Assembly (NCBI GenBank): GCA_964628385.1
Contig: CAZVOD010000008.1
Coordinates: 1 to 64,000, forward strand
Length of the DNA: 64,000 nucleotides
Source: JANQPA01 sp964628385
GTDB taxonomy: Bacteria > Bacteroidota > Bacteroidia > Chitinophagales > Saprospiraceae
Direction of reading: 5' to 3'
The notes below the pieces were generated by a model that was not told where the DNA came from, did not search any database, and was given only the letters and a program-made list of their open reading frames with translations. A program made the translations under genes and the position numbers. Shown here in pieces: positions 16,564 through 25,251 of the stretch. Position 1 is the stretch's first letter. Each line of letters begins with the position of its first letter.

Positions 16564-17108
16564 AAAAACTGAGTCTTAAAGAATTAAACAGGATATCTGT
16601 TCAGGAATTTAAACAACAAGAAAAGCAACCGATCGCACTTGTTTTGGATAATATCAGATCCGCTTTGAATGTAGGATCCGCTTTTCGTACGGCCGATGCT
16701 TTCGCTCTACAACACATTTATCTTTGCGGTATTACGGCCAGGCCTCCTCATCGAGAAATCTTAAAAACGGCTATAGGTGCAACAGAGTCAGTGGATTGGT
16801 CGTATTTCGAGACCACCAAAGAAGCTATTACAACACTGAAATCAGAGCATTACCTGATAGCCGGCGTAGAGCAAGTGGATGAAAGGACTTGGCTACACGA
16901 CTTTGAGCCCGACCAGGGCCGGCCGGTGGCCATTGTACTGGGCAATGAGGTCAATGGCCTAAGCGATGATATCTTACCCATGTTGGATGTATGCTTGGAA
17001 ATTCCTCAACAAGGAACGAAACACTCCCTGAATGTCTCTGTTTGCCTCGGTATCGTAGTCTGGGAAGTGGCTGGTAAATTACAAAAGCAAAAAAAGCTCG
17101 GGGGATAA
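16560..17108 (+). CDS. TrmH/SpoU-family RNA 2'-O-methyltransferase
   Basis: A 182-residue SPOUT methyltransferase. The family motifs are in order: motif 1 LDNIRSALNVGSAFRTADAF with the catalytic Arg (~residue 40), motif 2 VLGNEVNGLS (~125), and motif 3 IPQQGTKHSLNVSVCLGIVV (~145-165), which forms the SAM-binding trefoil knot. It lacks the N-terminal substrate-binding extension of RlmB. The likely target is a tRNA or rRNA ribose, not identifiable here. It overlaps the upstream glycosyltransferase gene by four bases. A copy of a short mobile repeat begins five bases after its stop. Confidence 0.9.
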   Translation: MKKLSLKELNRISVQEFKQQEKQPIALVLDNIRSALNVGSAFRTADAFALQHIYLCGITARPPHREILKTAIGATESVDWSYFETTKEAITTLKSEHYLIAGVEQVDERTWLHDFEPDQGRPVAIVLGNEVNGLSDDILPMLDVCLEIPQQGTKHSLNVSVCLGIVVWEVAGKLQKQKKLGG

Positions 17109-17112
17109 GTCT

Positions 17113-17170
17113 ATTTTCATCATCCCAAATGCATTTTCGGCATCGAAAGCAAATTCTAAATACGCTCTTA
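17113..17170 (-). mobile_element. Partial copy of short inverted-repeat element (family 1), ending on the ilvA stop
   Basis: These 58 bases match the reverse complement of the left arm of the element at 54255-54443 with 5 mismatches by eye, including the terminal ...CGCTCTTA. The terminal TTA is the complement of the ilvA stop codon TAA (17168-17170). Only one end of the element is present. Confidence 0.75.
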
Positions 17171-18433
17171 TACAAACCAATCAAAGAGCATTTTGCTGTC
17201 ATTCAAATGCTCATAATCGATGTGGTTTTCTTCCATGCGTTGAACGATACCGTGGTAATCCCGGTGGTCTTTCAATTGGAGTCCTACCAGGGCTGGCCCC
17301 ATCCCGCGATTGTGTTTTTTGGTATACTCAAAGTGGGTAATATCATCATCGGGGCCTAAAATACGGTTAAGGAAATCTCTGAGTGCACCGGCGCGCTGTG
17401 GGAATCGGATGATAAAGTAGTGCTTTAAGCCCTCGTAGAGTAATGCCCTTTCTTTAATTTCTTCTGTTCTGGTGATGTCATTATTTCCTCCACCAACTAT
17501 ACAAACTATATTTTTGCCCTTAATGGTTGCTCTGACCTGATCCAGCGCTGCAATGCTAAGAGCGCCCGCCGGCTCCGCGACGATTCCTTCCTCGTTGTAT
17601 AGCTGTAAAATCGTACTGCATACTTTTCCTTCATCCACCAGGAGCATATCGTCCACTACCTTTTGTGCGATGCGAAAAGTTTTATCACCAACCTGACGTA
17701 CAGCGGCTCCATCCACAAAGCTATCAATGTGTTCTAATGCAATGACCTTATTTTGTTCTAAAGATTGGTACATAGCCGGGGCACCTTTGGGTTCTATGCC
17801 TACAATTTGGGTGTTAGGGCTTATCTGCTTGAAATAGCTGCCCAGGCCTGAAACCAGCCCCCCGCCGCCGATAGCTACAAAGATGTAATCCATTTGACGG
17901 GGCCCATCTTCTAGTATTTCCAGACCAACCGTGCCCTGTCCTTCAATTATTTTTTCGTCATTAAAGGGATGGATGAAAGTTTTGCCCTGCTCTTCTGAAA
18001 CTTTCATGGCTTCCGCAAAAGCATCATCAAAAGTATCTCCTACCAGTACCACCTCTATAAACTCCTTACCAAATAATTTTACTTTTTTTACTTTTTGCTT
18101 TGGCGTAACAGCAGGCATAAATACTATACCGTGTACCTGCATCTTTCGGCAGGCCAGGGCCACCCCCTGCGCATGATTGCCGGCACTGGCACAAACGATA
18201 CCATTCTGGAGCATTTCTGCCGGCATGGAGGCCATCTTATTGTATGCCCCTCTAATTTTATAAGACCGGACTACCTGTAAATCCTCTCTTTTTAAGTATA
18301 CATTACAATCGTATTCTTCTGATAGATTGTGGTTGAACATCAAAGGCGTGTGATCAGCTACGCCCTTAAGCCTCATCTTGGCCTTGTAAATATTTTCTAC
18401 ACTAACCAGCGGCGAAGTAATTGTTACTGACAT
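17168..18433 (-). CDS. ilvA: Threonine ammonia-lyase (threonine dehydratase)
   Basis: PLP enzyme that deaminates threonine to 2-oxobutanoate, the entry to isoleucine synthesis. At 421 residues it is the short biosynthetic form. The PLP lysine lies in SYKIRGAYN (~residue 58), the phosphate-binding glycine loop in AIGGGGLVSGLG (~185), and GGGNND near 310 lines the cofactor. The last ~85 residues (HYFIIRFPQRAGALRDFL on) form an ACT-like regulatory domain, consistent with isoleucine feedback. It lies downstream of ilvC in the same direction, 221 bp apart. Its stop codon coincides with the end of a partial mobile repeat. Confidence 0.96.
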   Translation of the reverse strand: MSVTITSPLVSVENIYKAKMRLKGVADHTPLMFNHNLSEEYDCNVYLKREDLQVVRSYKIRGAYNKMASMPAEMLQNGIVCASAGNHAQGVALACRKMQVHGIVFMPAVTPKQKVKKVKLFGKEFIEVVLVGDTFDDAFAEAMKVSEEQGKTFIHPFNDEKIIEGQGTVGLEILEDGPRQMDYIFVAIGGGGLVSGLGSYFKQISPNTQIVGIEPKGAPAMYQSLEQNKVIALEHIDSFVDGAAVRQVGDKTFRIAQKVVDDMLLVDEGKVCSTILQLYNEEGIVAEPAGALSIAALDQVRATIKGKNIVCIVGGGNNDITRTEEIKERALLYEGLKHYFIIRFPQRAGALRDFLNRILGPDDDITHFEYTKKHNRGMGPALVGLQLKDHRDYHGIVQRMEENHIDYEHLNDSKMLFDWFV

Positions 18434-18481
18434 GTTATGAGATTTCCCAGTTGAGTATTACTTGGTACAAGCCTAAATTAA

Positions 18482-18513
18482 AGGCGAAGAGGAGAGTTGG
18501 TACTTCTTCGCCT
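18482..18513 (-). terminator. Hairpin between ilvC and ilvA
   Basis: AGGCGAAGA and its complement TCTTCGCCT form a 9-bp stem with a 14-base loop in the 221-bp ilvC-ilvA gap. On the minus strand it is followed by TTTAATTTA. It could be a weak terminator or an attenuator that sets the ratio of the two enzymes. I see no leader peptide rich in Ile, Val or Leu codons and no T-box. Confidence 0.35.
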
Positions 18514-18654
18514 AAGCTAATTTTGTATTATCCGGTTCGATCCGTTATGCGCTGGAATTTCACTCGCTGGAAGCCTAACGCTTTTTAGGTTTTTCAGACG
18601 GATTTGCAAGGAGTAGAATACCTTCGGAACCCGGCTACTTCCAACGTTATTGCA

Positions 18655-19728
18655 TTATTCCACCTTCTGTGTCTTTTCAGCAGGTTGATTTTCGGGGCGA
18701 AGGCTTCTTACGGCACGGCCTGCCTGCCACATTTCACTATTGTGCAAGTCGGCGAGTTCACCTTCCAGTTTTTCTCTGTAATCCGCCTGACTGTTGGAGT
18801 CGATAGAGCGTTGCGCTTCGTGCCCGGATGTGACACTGTCGTATAACTCGTTAAAAACAGGCAAGACGGCATCGCGGAATTTATTTTTCCAGTCTAGTGC
18901 ACCTCTTTGAGCCGTAGTAGAACAGTTGGCATACATCCAGTCCATTCCATTTTCAGCAACCAGCGGCATAAGGCTTTGGGTAAGTTCTTCCACCGTCTCA
19001 TTAAATGCTTCACTGGGAGAGTGGCCGCGCTGTCTGAGTACTGAATATTGTGCCTCAAAAATACCCTGGATTGCTCCCATTAGTGTACCCCGCTCGCCGG
19101 TAAGGTCGCTATAAACTTCTTTTTTGAAATCTGTTTCAAACAAGTAGCCCGAGCCTATACCAACTCCCAGCGCAACGACTCTGTCGTATGCTTTGCCAGT
19201 TGCATCCTGAAAGATAGCGTAGCTGGAGTTCAGGCCACGGCCCTCTACAAACATACGGCGCAGACTGGTACCCGAGCCTTTGGGCGCTACAAGGATGACA
19301 TCTACGTCGGCTGGTGGTACAATACCGGTTCTTTCTTTGTAAGTGATCGCAAAGCCATGGGAGAAATAAAGTGCTTTTCCGGGGGTAAGTTGCTTTTTGA
19401 GGCGTTCCCAGACTGCTATCTGTGCGGCATCCGACAACAAATACTGGATAATGGTGCCACGTTGAGCTGCTTCATCAATATCAAAGAGGGTTTCGCCCGG
19501 TACCCAGCCGTCATTGATGGCTTTATCCCAGGATTTAGAAGGCTGACGTTGCCCTACGATCACATTAAAGCCATTGTCTCTTAAGTTGAGGGCCTGCCCA
19601 GGACCTTGAACGCCATATCCAATAATGGCAATGGTTTCATCTTTTAAAACCTCTTGAGCTTTTGCCAGTGGAAATTCATCTCGCGTTACTACATTTTCTT
19701 CAACACCTCCAAAATTAATCTTTGCCAT
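18655..19728 (-). CDS. ilvC: Ketol-acid reductoisomerase
   Basis: Converts acetolactate or acetohydroxybutyrate to the dihydroxy acids of valine and isoleucine synthesis using NAD(P)H and Mg. The Rossmann motif is IIGYGVQGPGQALNLRDNG (~residue 35). Metal ligands lie in YSDLTGERGTLMGAIQGIFEAQ (~215-235). The C-terminal all-alpha knot domain contains MDWMYANCSTTAQRGALDW. At 357 residues it is close to class I enzymes. The other ilv genes (ilvD, ilvB, ilvN) are not in this window, so the pathway is split on the chromosome. Confidence 0.96.
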   Translation of the reverse strand: MAKINFGGVEENVVTRDEFPLAKAQEVLKDETIAIIGYGVQGPGQALNLRDNGFNVIVGQRQPSKSWDKAINDGWVPGETLFDIDEAAQRGTIIQYLLSDAAQIAVWERLKKQLTPGKALYFSHGFAITYKERTGIVPPADVDVILVAPKGSGTSLRRMFVEGRGLNSSYAIFQDATGKAYDRVVALGVGIGSGYLFETDFKKEVYSDLTGERGTLMGAIQGIFEAQYSVLRQRGHSPSEAFNETVEELTQSLMPLVAENGMDWMYANCSTTAQRGALDWKNKFRDAVLPVFNELYDSVTSGHEAQRSIDSNSQADYREKLEGELADLHNSEMWQAGRAVRSLRPENQPAEKTQKVE

Positions 19729-19938
19729 ATTACTTATTTTTCAAAAATACACTAATGTCAATTGGAATGGAAAACCGAACTTAGCGCTCCGTTCAGAATT
19801 TTGATAAATATATAGCAAAGTGCTACTCATACCTAACGGGTAGGAATGTAAAAAACGGTGTTTTTACAATTTCCTAAAACCCCGAATTGAGGTTAGAATA
19901 ATCAAGATGAAATGAATAATAAGCTGAACAACAGTTTC

Positions 19939-21612
19939 TTACCTAGAAGATTCCCCTGGCCGATATATGACGCAAAAAGTTTTAAATCTTGTACTTTCCC
20001 CTCTTTCTGCCTTTAAGACATCGATGATCAATTCCAGGGTACGGGTTTCTGAGCCAGTGTAAATAAGGCCTTCCCAGAGCACTTTTTCGTAGTCATACTG
20101 GCTGAGGTTATCTTTTCGAACCAAAGCCAGCAGTGGCTGCTCATTTGGATGATCCTGAATTTGTTGCGTACTCAGGTTATCCAAGGATTTACGCCGGGCA
20201 TAGAACGGCAGGTTCCAGGTTTTGAAATCTTCTGCCATTAGTGGGATATCCGTATCGGGTACTTGCTCAAGTATGGCGGTGCCAATTTTATCCTGATTTC
20301 TGTAGCCTTTTTCTACAAAGGGAAAGACAACCAATGAAAATACAATATACATGCAGGCAAAGGCTGTAAATGGAAAAGAGATAACTTTTATCCAGTACCA
20401 ATCTTTGTAATAGCCCAAAACAATACCAAACATTGGTAAAAAAGAGATCATCAACACCAGGTAGTTGGTAGGGAAAATAAAAGGTATCGCTATCGCTCCG
20501 ATTGTAAACAGCACTCCCGGTACCCAGAGGCCTACCTGAAAGGCCTTGTACCAGGCCTTATGAAACTCAAATCGATGAACCAAAAACCAGGCCGTAAATA
20601 GTGACATGCCGGGATAGCCCTGAATAAAGTAGGTCGGAATTTTGCCCCTTGAGGCCGTAAACACAACCAACATCACTAGGAACCAGGCTGTACCCAGCAT
20701 TAGGGAATGACTTTCCCAAAATCCCCTGAATTTTTTCACCAATAAATAAATGACGCCTATATAAAAGGATAGGGAGTAGGGCAGAAAGCCCCAGATGTTA
20801 GCTTCGAGATAGAAAAAAGGTTTGAGCCCGGAATTCTCCCAGGTAAAGGCCCGTTCAAAAGTTTCCATCATAAATATTTCGTGAAATTCCTGTCCGTAGG
20901 CAATATACATATAGATAATCCAGCTCATTCCAATTAAGAGGGCCAGCGGGATTCCGATATATAATCTTAGAAACCCCAATTTTTTAAAAAAGCTTTTCCA
21001 TTCCCATTTTCTATCCAGAAGTATATAAAAAACGATAATAGCTCCGATAATTATAAGGTAGGGATAGCCTTTGGTGAGTATAGTTATTCCCAGGGCGATG
21101 TAGGCCAGGAGTATAAAACTGAATTTTTCTTTATGATAACCAACTAAAAACCAATAAATGGTGAGGGTATAGAAAAAAGTAAGCGGAATGGCAGGGGCGG
21201 CATAACGCGCATTAATGGCAAACTGAAAACTGAATGCCATCACCATAGCTGCTATGATAGCCAGCTTTTGGCCATCTAGCATACGGCCAATCCGGTAGAC
21301 TAGCAAAATAGTGCCCAATCCGGCTAATGCACTCGGTAAACGAATAGCGAATTCAGTAAGGCCGAATATTTTGGTGGATAGCAGCACCAGCCAGTAGATC
21401 ATTATGGGTTTGTTGAAGCGAGGCTCATAGTTGTAGAAAGGTTCTAGATAATTGCCACTTTTAAACATCTCTCTGATGGCTTCGGCATAAAAACTTTCGT
21501 TGGGGGTCCAGATATTGTTCAGGCCAAGGTTACAGAAATAGGCAACTAAGGTGAGTATAGATAAAGCGCCGAGGATAAGGATTTCCTGACGTGAAACAGC
21601 TTGCTCCTGCAT
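19939..21612 (-). CDS. ArnT-like glycosyltransferase (GT83/PMT family)
   Basis: A 557-residue integral membrane protein. NIWTPNESFYAEAIREMFKS (~residues 32-50) is the first-loop acidic motif of ArnT-type enzymes, followed by FNKPIMIYWL and FAIRLPSALAG, all typical of the family. About eleven hydrophobic segments are followed by a ~130-residue soluble C-terminal domain. It probably transfers a sugar from an undecaprenyl-phosphate donor to lipid A or another surface acceptor; the sugar is not known. It is transcribed alone; the gene on the other side (21772) diverges. Confidence 0.82.
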   Translation of the reverse strand: MQEQAVSRQEILILGALSILTLVAYFCNLGLNNIWTPNESFYAEAIREMFKSGNYLEPFYNYEPRFNKPIMIYWLVLLSTKIFGLTEFAIRLPSALAGLGTILLVYRIGRMLDGQKLAIIAAMVMAFSFQFAINARYAAPAIPLTFFYTLTIYWFLVGYHKEKFSFILLAYIALGITILTKGYPYLIIIGAIIVFYILLDRKWEWKSFFKKLGFLRLYIGIPLALLIGMSWIIYMYIAYGQEFHEIFMMETFERAFTWENSGLKPFFYLEANIWGFLPYSLSFYIGVIYLLVKKFRGFWESHSLMLGTAWFLVMLVVFTASRGKIPTYFIQGYPGMSLFTAWFLVHRFEFHKAWYKAFQVGLWVPGVLFTIGAIAIPFIFPTNYLVLMISFLPMFGIVLGYYKDWYWIKVISFPFTAFACMYIVFSLVVFPFVEKGYRNQDKIGTAILEQVPDTDIPLMAEDFKTWNLPFYARRKSLDNLSTQQIQDHPNEQPLLALVRKDNLSQYDYEKVLWEGLIYTGSETRTLELIIDVLKAERGESTRFKTFCVIYRPGESSR

Positions 21613-21771
21613 TTTTTGTGTTTTATAAAAATAAATCCAAAGCTAATCTAAACCTTGGGCTTTTGTGAAAATCTATGCAATTTTATAGGAATTTTGCAAG
21701 TTTTGATAAATAAAAGAAGTCTAAACTTAGCTTTAGAGCGTTGAAACAAAAAAGAGATCAAATAATATATC

Positions 21772-22308
21772 ATGAAGCAATTAACTTTTGGGAGAATACT
21801 GGTGACCATCGGGGTCTTCTCTTTTCTGATAATAGCCAGCTATTCGTTTCTTACCTTTCCTAAATCAGCAGAAGAATTTGGTAATAGCTATTATGAAAAA
21901 CCTATTTTCCTCAATTATCAACCTGTAACGGTAGCCAATAAAAAAGAAGCCCTACAGCTCTGGTCGGCGATTCGTAAATCTTATCTGAGCAATAATTACG
22001 AGGAAGCGCTTCGCTCTATTGAGCAATTTCAGGCACTCGTTCCTAGTGCCCCCCTGTCAAAATATTACGAGGCGGTATGCCTGCTAGAACTCGATGAAAA
22101 AGAAAGGGCGCTTTCGGTAGTCGATGAGATTGATCTATATCCCGAACTCAACGGGAGGGGACTGTGGCTCAAAGGGCTGATACAGCTTCAAATGAATAGG
22201 CTAGAAGATGCTATATCAACAATAGAGCGCATGAAAGGCAACAGAAATATTGATCTACGACTGCGTAATGAAGCTTTTCATATGCTCAAAAAGTTGAAAA
22301 AACTCTAG
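21772..22308 (+). CDS. TPR-like membrane-anchored protein of unknown function
   Basis: A 178-residue protein with one N-terminal membrane segment or uncleaved signal (residues ~8-28), then helical pairs that read like degenerate TPRs: SNNYEEALRSIEQF, SKYYEAVCLLELDEKERALS, LWLKGLIQLQMNRLEDAIST. A role as a periplasmic scaffold is inference. It is convergent with the cyclase gene (58-bp gap) and divergent from the glycosyltransferase. Confidence 0.65.
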   Translation: MKQLTFGRILVTIGVFSFLIIASYSFLTFPKSAEEFGNSYYEKPIFLNYQPVTVANKKEALQLWSAIRKSYLSNNYEEALRSIEQFQALVPSAPLSKYYEAVCLLELDEKERALSVVDEIDLYPELNGRGLWLKGLIQLQMNRLEDAISTIERMKGNRNIDLRLRNEAFHMLKKLKKL

Positions 22309-22366
22309 CTGTGCTTTAGGATATTAAAAATGGCTAAACAAAAGCTCAGAATTTAGAGAGCTAATA

Positions 22367-24373
22367 TTATTTATCTCTCATGGTTTCTACGCCATTCCAG
22401 TTTTCGGGAAGACCATGACGGAGATACCCTGCGCAGCGGTCCAGAATAACTCGCACAGCCCGATCGTCGGGGTTTTGTTGTAAAATATGAGCAAAAAGCC
22501 GATGGGCTTCCGCAATCCGACGGCTGCGCATCAAAATAACAGCTTCTTCGTACTTTTCCTGATAAAGCAGTTTGTATTCTTCGTGGGGAGCTATTAACTC
22601 ATAGATGCTGATGGTATTATTTTTTCCCTTTACTTTTACAAAATCAATAAAACGGTGATGAAAAGCCGACTCCCTAGGGAGTTGCCTAAGAGTATCTGCT
22701 GTGAATAGAATGTCAGCCTGATAGAATTTGGTTAGCCCCTCTACTCTGGAAGCTATATTTACTGCATCAGAGATGACCGTAGTTTCCAGGCGCTGTTCAT
22801 TGCCAATAGTACCAAGGATCAGCTGCCCGGTATGAATACCCGTACCAATTTTTATGGGTAGGCGGCCAAGCTTTAGCTGCCTCTGGTTGAATCGTTGAAC
22901 GGCAGCGTCAAATGCTGATACCGCTCGAAGGGCATACTCCGGGCCGTCAGGAAATAAGGCCATCACATTGTCTCCAATAAATTTATCAATGATACCATTA
23001 TGCTTTCTTATAATCGGGACTATCTCATTGAGATACTGATTGATAAAATCAAAATTTTCCTGCGGACTAAGCGTTTCTGATAATTGAGTAAAAGAACGGA
23101 TATCTGTAAACAGGATGGTCATCTCGTGCTGTGTTTGATCTCCTAACTGGATTTCTGTAATACTTTTCTTACCCAAAAAATGCAGAAATTCCTCTGGAAC
23201 AAATCGGCTGTTGGCTTCATTGATGTTTTTGAGCTGTTCATTAGCATTGGCTAGATCCCGGGTACGTTCTTCTACCTTTTCTTTAAAAAACTTTAATTGC
23301 TCAATAATTTTTTCTTTCAGAACGGTAAAGTTCTCGGTAAGTTTTCCAATCTCATCTTTGTTTTTGATAGGCGGTGTACCTTCTTCCAAGGTGAAATTAC
23401 TGCCTACAAATTCCGTAATATAACCGGTGAGCTGAGTGAGTGGCAGCGTGATACGCCGAGAAATAAAATAGCTAATAATCAAACTGGCTACAAAGAAAAA
23501 TCCCAGAATACCGCCAAATGTATAATTCAAGTAGGTGAGTTTGCTTTCCTTGAGTTGCTGAGCTTTATTGACTAATAGGCCAAAGGCCAGTTCCAGGCGC
23601 TGAACCTGCTGATCGAGTTCCTGCTTAAGGCCAGTATTACCCTTTATCCCTATTTCTTCATCCAACGTTACCAGCTTCAGAAATTTCTCCTGGTATGCAT
23701 CCAGCCGATTCAAAATCTCTTCCTCCCGGGCCCTCCGAATATACGGGTTATTATTGATGCGTGCTTTAAGGCTGGCAATGAGTGCAGTAAGTTGATCGAT
23801 GTATTTTTGCTCATTTCTGATAATATAGTCTTTTTCATGCCTCCGGAGCGTTAAAATGCTGCGGCTAGGAATTTCAGAAATGTCTTCCAGCCAATGTGCA
23901 TCTTCCCGCATTTCACCTTCCAGAGCGAAACTTTTATAGCCTCTTACTTTTATTTTATCGACTATCAGCGCAAAAACGGAATCAATGGCCAACATATCGG
24001 ATTCTAGTTGCACTAATTCCATCTTGACCTTTTGAGAAACAGGATCTGCCACCGTTGCAGCTTCTTCCACAAGTCGTTTAGCGTATTCGGAGAGCGTATC
24101 AGCCTGTGTCAAAAAGGGACTTTCTCCGCTGTTAAAAAAAGCAGTATTTTTAGTCTCATAGCTCAGGAATGATTGCTGAGCTATCACTTTTTCCAGAATG
24201 GTTAAATAGGAAAGTTCTATCAGCTCTATAGTCCTGTTGATCTGGGCCCTTTGCTTGATATAAACTATCGAGATACCAAAAACCAGAAGGCTGGCACTTA
24301 GAAAAATGAGAAACCAAAAAAAAAGTCGTGCTCTGAATGTAGAAAACATATATAAACGGCTGTTCATATCCAA
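22367..24373 (-). CDS. Membrane-bound class III adenylate/guanylate cyclase with HAMP domain
   Basis: A 668-residue sensor-cyclase. One membrane segment (~13-35), a ~245-residue helical periplasmic sensor region, a second membrane segment (~285-305), a HAMP linker (SRRITLPLTQLTGYI), a coiled coil (~345-390), then the catalytic domain (~415-590). The metal-binding Asp pair is present in TILFTDIRSFT (~420) and KFIGDNVMALFPDG (~465). The GTGIHTGQLILGTIGN and VISDAVNIASRVE motifs are intact, so it should be active. Its tail (~600-668) is helical and TPR-like. The signal sensed and whether the product is cAMP or cGMP cannot be told from sequence alone. Confidence 0.9.
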   Translation of the reverse strand: MDMNSRLYMFSTFRARLFFWFLIFLSASLLVFGISIVYIKQRAQINRTIELIELSYLTILEKVIAQQSFLSYETKNTAFFNSGESPFLTQADTLSEYAKRLVEEAATVADPVSQKVKMELVQLESDMLAIDSVFALIVDKIKVRGYKSFALEGEMREDAHWLEDISEIPSRSILTLRRHEKDYIIRNEQKYIDQLTALIASLKARINNNPYIRRAREEEILNRLDAYQEKFLKLVTLDEEIGIKGNTGLKQELDQQVQRLELAFGLLVNKAQQLKESKLTYLNYTFGGILGFFFVASLIISYFISRRITLPLTQLTGYITEFVGSNFTLEEGTPPIKNKDEIGKLTENFTVLKEKIIEQLKFFKEKVEERTRDLANANEQLKNINEANSRFVPEEFLHFLGKKSITEIQLGDQTQHEMTILFTDIRSFTQLSETLSPQENFDFINQYLNEIVPIIRKHNGIIDKFIGDNVMALFPDGPEYALRAVSAFDAAVQRFNQRQLKLGRLPIKIGTGIHTGQLILGTIGNEQRLETTVISDAVNIASRVEGLTKFYQADILFTADTLRQLPRESAFHHRFIDFVKVKGKNNTISIYELIAPHEEYKLLYQEKYEEAVILMRSRRIAEAHRLFAHILQQNPDDRAVRVILDRCAGYLRHGLPENWNGVETMRDK

Positions 24374-24493
24374 GGTATGGTATTCATACTAAAAAAAGGG
24401 GGTTAGGAAATTATTTTTGGGTTAATAGTTGATAAAACCGAAGAAAAGTCAGCCAAATAGCTCAGCGTAATGTCAAACTCCGCTCTGTAGATG

Positions 24494-25166
24494 TTATTTT
24501 GGGATAAACCACAGATTATTGACCAGATCAACGCCGCTGTTCATTTCTTCTTGCACGACCCTGTCGATGATCCAGATGCCTTTTTGAGCCATATCAGGAA
24601 AACGGTCAATGCCTCCGTTAGGAAAGCCGATCCGCGTGCGATGGATATGAAATTACTCTGAGAGTTGCTTTTGGAAAATCCGCTCCAAATATTTTTTTCC
24701 ATAAATAAAACTCAACAATCCACTCCAGGTAGCGGCCGGATTATCGGCATCCTGCCCTGCCAAAACAGCGATCTTGATAGTTTTCCTGAATTGCCCCTTC
24801 CCATAGAATAAACTGATCAAACTTGCCGTAAAATTAATACCCGATGCCAAACAACCATTGTAATACAGGTTTTTGGAAGCTGCTGCCTCGCTGAATCTGC
24901 CATTTCCATAAGTTGCTGTTCCAACTGACTTTTCCCGGATTCCAGATATTAGGGTGATCAGGCCTACTCCAGTTGGCTATGCATTGCCAGAGCCAGAACC
25001 TCTGAAGCCTGTCTAGATAAGTGTTGCGATCAATTCTTTGATCAGTCAATTCTGGCTCATACGCCCGGTACACCATTTGGGGGTTGGGGTCGTTCGGCTT
25101 GTGCTTGTTACTACAGGCCAGGAATAGCGAAACAAGCAGTAGTAGCGTAAATATTTGTGCTTTCAT
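24494..25166 (-). pseudogene. Broken ADP-ribosylglycohydrolase-family lipoprotein
   Basis: The 5' part (from 25166) is intact: a lipoprotein signal LLLLVSLFLACSN, then YLDRLQRFWLWQCIANW, the start of an ADP-ribosylglycohydrolase domain. A frameshift near 24975 then breaks it. In the other frame the sequence continues GLITL, jumps (large internal deletion), and resumes with NGCLASGINFTASLISLFYG and IKIAVLAGQDADNPAATWSG, the family's Asp-rich metal site near the C-terminus. A stop at 24653 follows, and a third frame gives RTRIGFPNGGIDRFPDMAQK...NLWFIPK, the usual tail. About two thirds of a ~650-700-residue protein are missing. It lies downstream of a GH13 gene and was probably its operon partner. 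Confidence 0.82.
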
Positions 25167-25251
25167 GATTGTTTGTTTCTAATAAATACTATGACAGTCG
25201 CCGTTTTCCAGGCTGATTCAAAAATCTATCATTCTGCCTAGCGACAGATTT

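Noticed and set aside
18434..18654. T-box, riboswitch or leader-peptide attenuator between ilvC and ilvA
   Set aside because: Only simple hairpins are seen; no conserved T-box sequence and no codon run for branched-chain amino acids.
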